Source of the DNA: DASTHS01 sp035718085
GTDB lineage: Bacteria > Actinomycetota > Acidimicrobiia > Acidimicrobiales > Palsa-688
Reading direction: 5' to 3'
NCBI GenBank assembly: GCA_035718085.1
Contig: DASTHS010000062.1
Span: 1 to 5,442, forward strand
DNA: 5,442 nucleotides
Numbering within the stretch: the first letter of the stretch is position 1; each line of letters starts with the position of its first letter. Position numbers and translations under genes: made by a program. The notes under the pieces are model-generated. The model had not been told where the DNA came from. It saw nothing but the letters and a program-made list of their open reading frames with translations, and made no database searches. Below are positions 5,201 through 5,442 of the stretch, piece after piece.

Positions 5201-5220
5201 CGTCGGCTGAGCCGCCGACG
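5201..5220 (-). terminator. Hairpin downstream of the right-edge gene
   Basis: CGTCGGC (5201-5207), loop TGAGCC, GCCGACG (5214-5220) form a perfect 7-bp stem starting 8 bp past the minus-strand stop at 5229. It probably ends that transcript before the 72-residue gene. There is no T-tract. Confidence 0.5.
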
Positions 5221-5228
5221 GTGCCGCG

Positions 5229-5442
5229 CTAAGGGATGGCCACCACGCCGGGCGTCCCCGCTGCCCGCAGCCGGCAACCGCCGAGCCCGTTGACCGACGC
5301 GAAGTCGTCGGCCTGGGTGGCGTCGGCGTCGACGGCACGACGCAGCGCCGCCGGGTCACTGCCGGCTGCTGCCGTCCCCGCGACCGGCGCGCCCAGGCTG
5401 GCCGCCAGCAGGCGCTGGTCGGCCGCGTAGGCGTCCCAGGTG
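5229..5442 (-). CDS. Unrecognised protein, C-terminal 70 residues (5' end outside window)
   Basis: On the minus strand, a frame open from the window edge runs TWDAYAADQRLLAASLGAPV and continues to a TAG at 5231-5229, giving 70 residues ending GVVAIP. The first base of the edge codon is lost, so the frame is read from 5441. The composition is protein-like: a helix rich in Ala/Asp/Gln (about 34-48, LRRAVDADATQADDF), then SVNGLGGCRL with a single Cys at 56. The competing frames are Arg/Pro/Ser-rich and less protein-like. I cannot name the family. The helix followed by a lone Cys near the C-terminus recalls small secreted or lipoprotein-type actinobacterial proteins, but that is a weak impression. 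A hairpin follows the stop after 8 bp. Confidence 0.6.
   Translation of the reverse strand, partial: TWDAYAADQRLLAASLGAPVAGTAAAGSDPAALRRAVDADATQADDFASVNGLGGCRLRAAGTPGVVAIP

Noticed and set aside
2960..5293. 777-residue plus-strand open frame
   Set aside because: It runs out of frame through the phosphotransferase, mdh and the convergent small gene; very Arg/Pro-rich, with no domain recognisable.
5138..5359. N-terminal extension of the 72-residue protein to 5359
   Set aside because: The extension is low-complexity Arg/Pro/Ser sequence and overlaps the C-terminus of the adjacent gene in another frame. A strong ribosome binding site marks the ATG at 5137.
1..5442. Mobile element, CRISPR array, tRNA/rRNA, phage or defence system
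   Set aside because: No direct-repeat arrays, transposase or integrase motifs, tRNA-like cloverleaf or known defence domains were seen. Composition is uniform across the window.

Overview
This is a GC-rich, gene-dense chromosomal window with strongly G/C-ending codons. It most likely comes from a high-GC actinobacterium, and an Acidimicrobiia-like organism fits best. That assignment is inference. It rests on the base composition, the repeat motif GYWLVASDGGIFAFGDA in a secreted protein at the left edge (a motif I associate with Acidimicrobiia and relatives), and actinobacterial-style TANNNT promoter elements very close to start codons.

Layout, left to right. (1) Bases 1-450, minus strand: the N-terminal 150 residues of an exported repeat protein whose C-terminal part lies outside the window. 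(2) An 80-bp divergent intergenic region. (3) 531-1724, plus: NADP-dependent isocitrate dehydrogenase (icd). (4) 1751-2026, plus: a 91-residue protein probably of the dimeric alpha/beta-barrel type, following icd after 26 bp. (5) 2041-2394, minus: a small VOC/glyoxalase-fold protein, convergent with (4) and sharing a hairpin across the two stop codons. (6) 2421-3818, plus: an APH-type phosphotransferase fused to a DUF6285-like C-terminal domain, divergent from (5) with 26 bp between start codons. (7) 3876-4868, plus: NAD-dependent malate dehydrogenase (mdh). (8) A perfect 12-bp-stem hairpin at 4886-4913. (9) 4919-5137, minus: an unrecognised 72-residue protein with a strong ribosome binding site. 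(10) 5229-5442, minus: the last 70 residues of an unrecognised protein that begins outside the window.

Functionally, the core is two TCA-cycle dehydrogenases on the same strand, separated by about 2.1 kb of accessory genes. Icd makes 2-oxoglutarate and NADPH; Mdh makes oxaloacetate and NADH. The phosphotransferase-DUF6285 protein belongs to a family often linked to acyl-CoA metabolism, so a link to carbon or fatty-acid catabolism is plausible but unproven.

I see no rRNA, tRNA, CRISPR array, insertion sequence, attachment site or phage gene, and no convincing new multi-gene system. The points most worth a second look are the edge-truncated exported repeat protein, the kinase-DUF6285 fusion with an atypical ATP-lobe residue, and a perfect 9-bp inverted repeat covering the VOC start codon between divergent genes.
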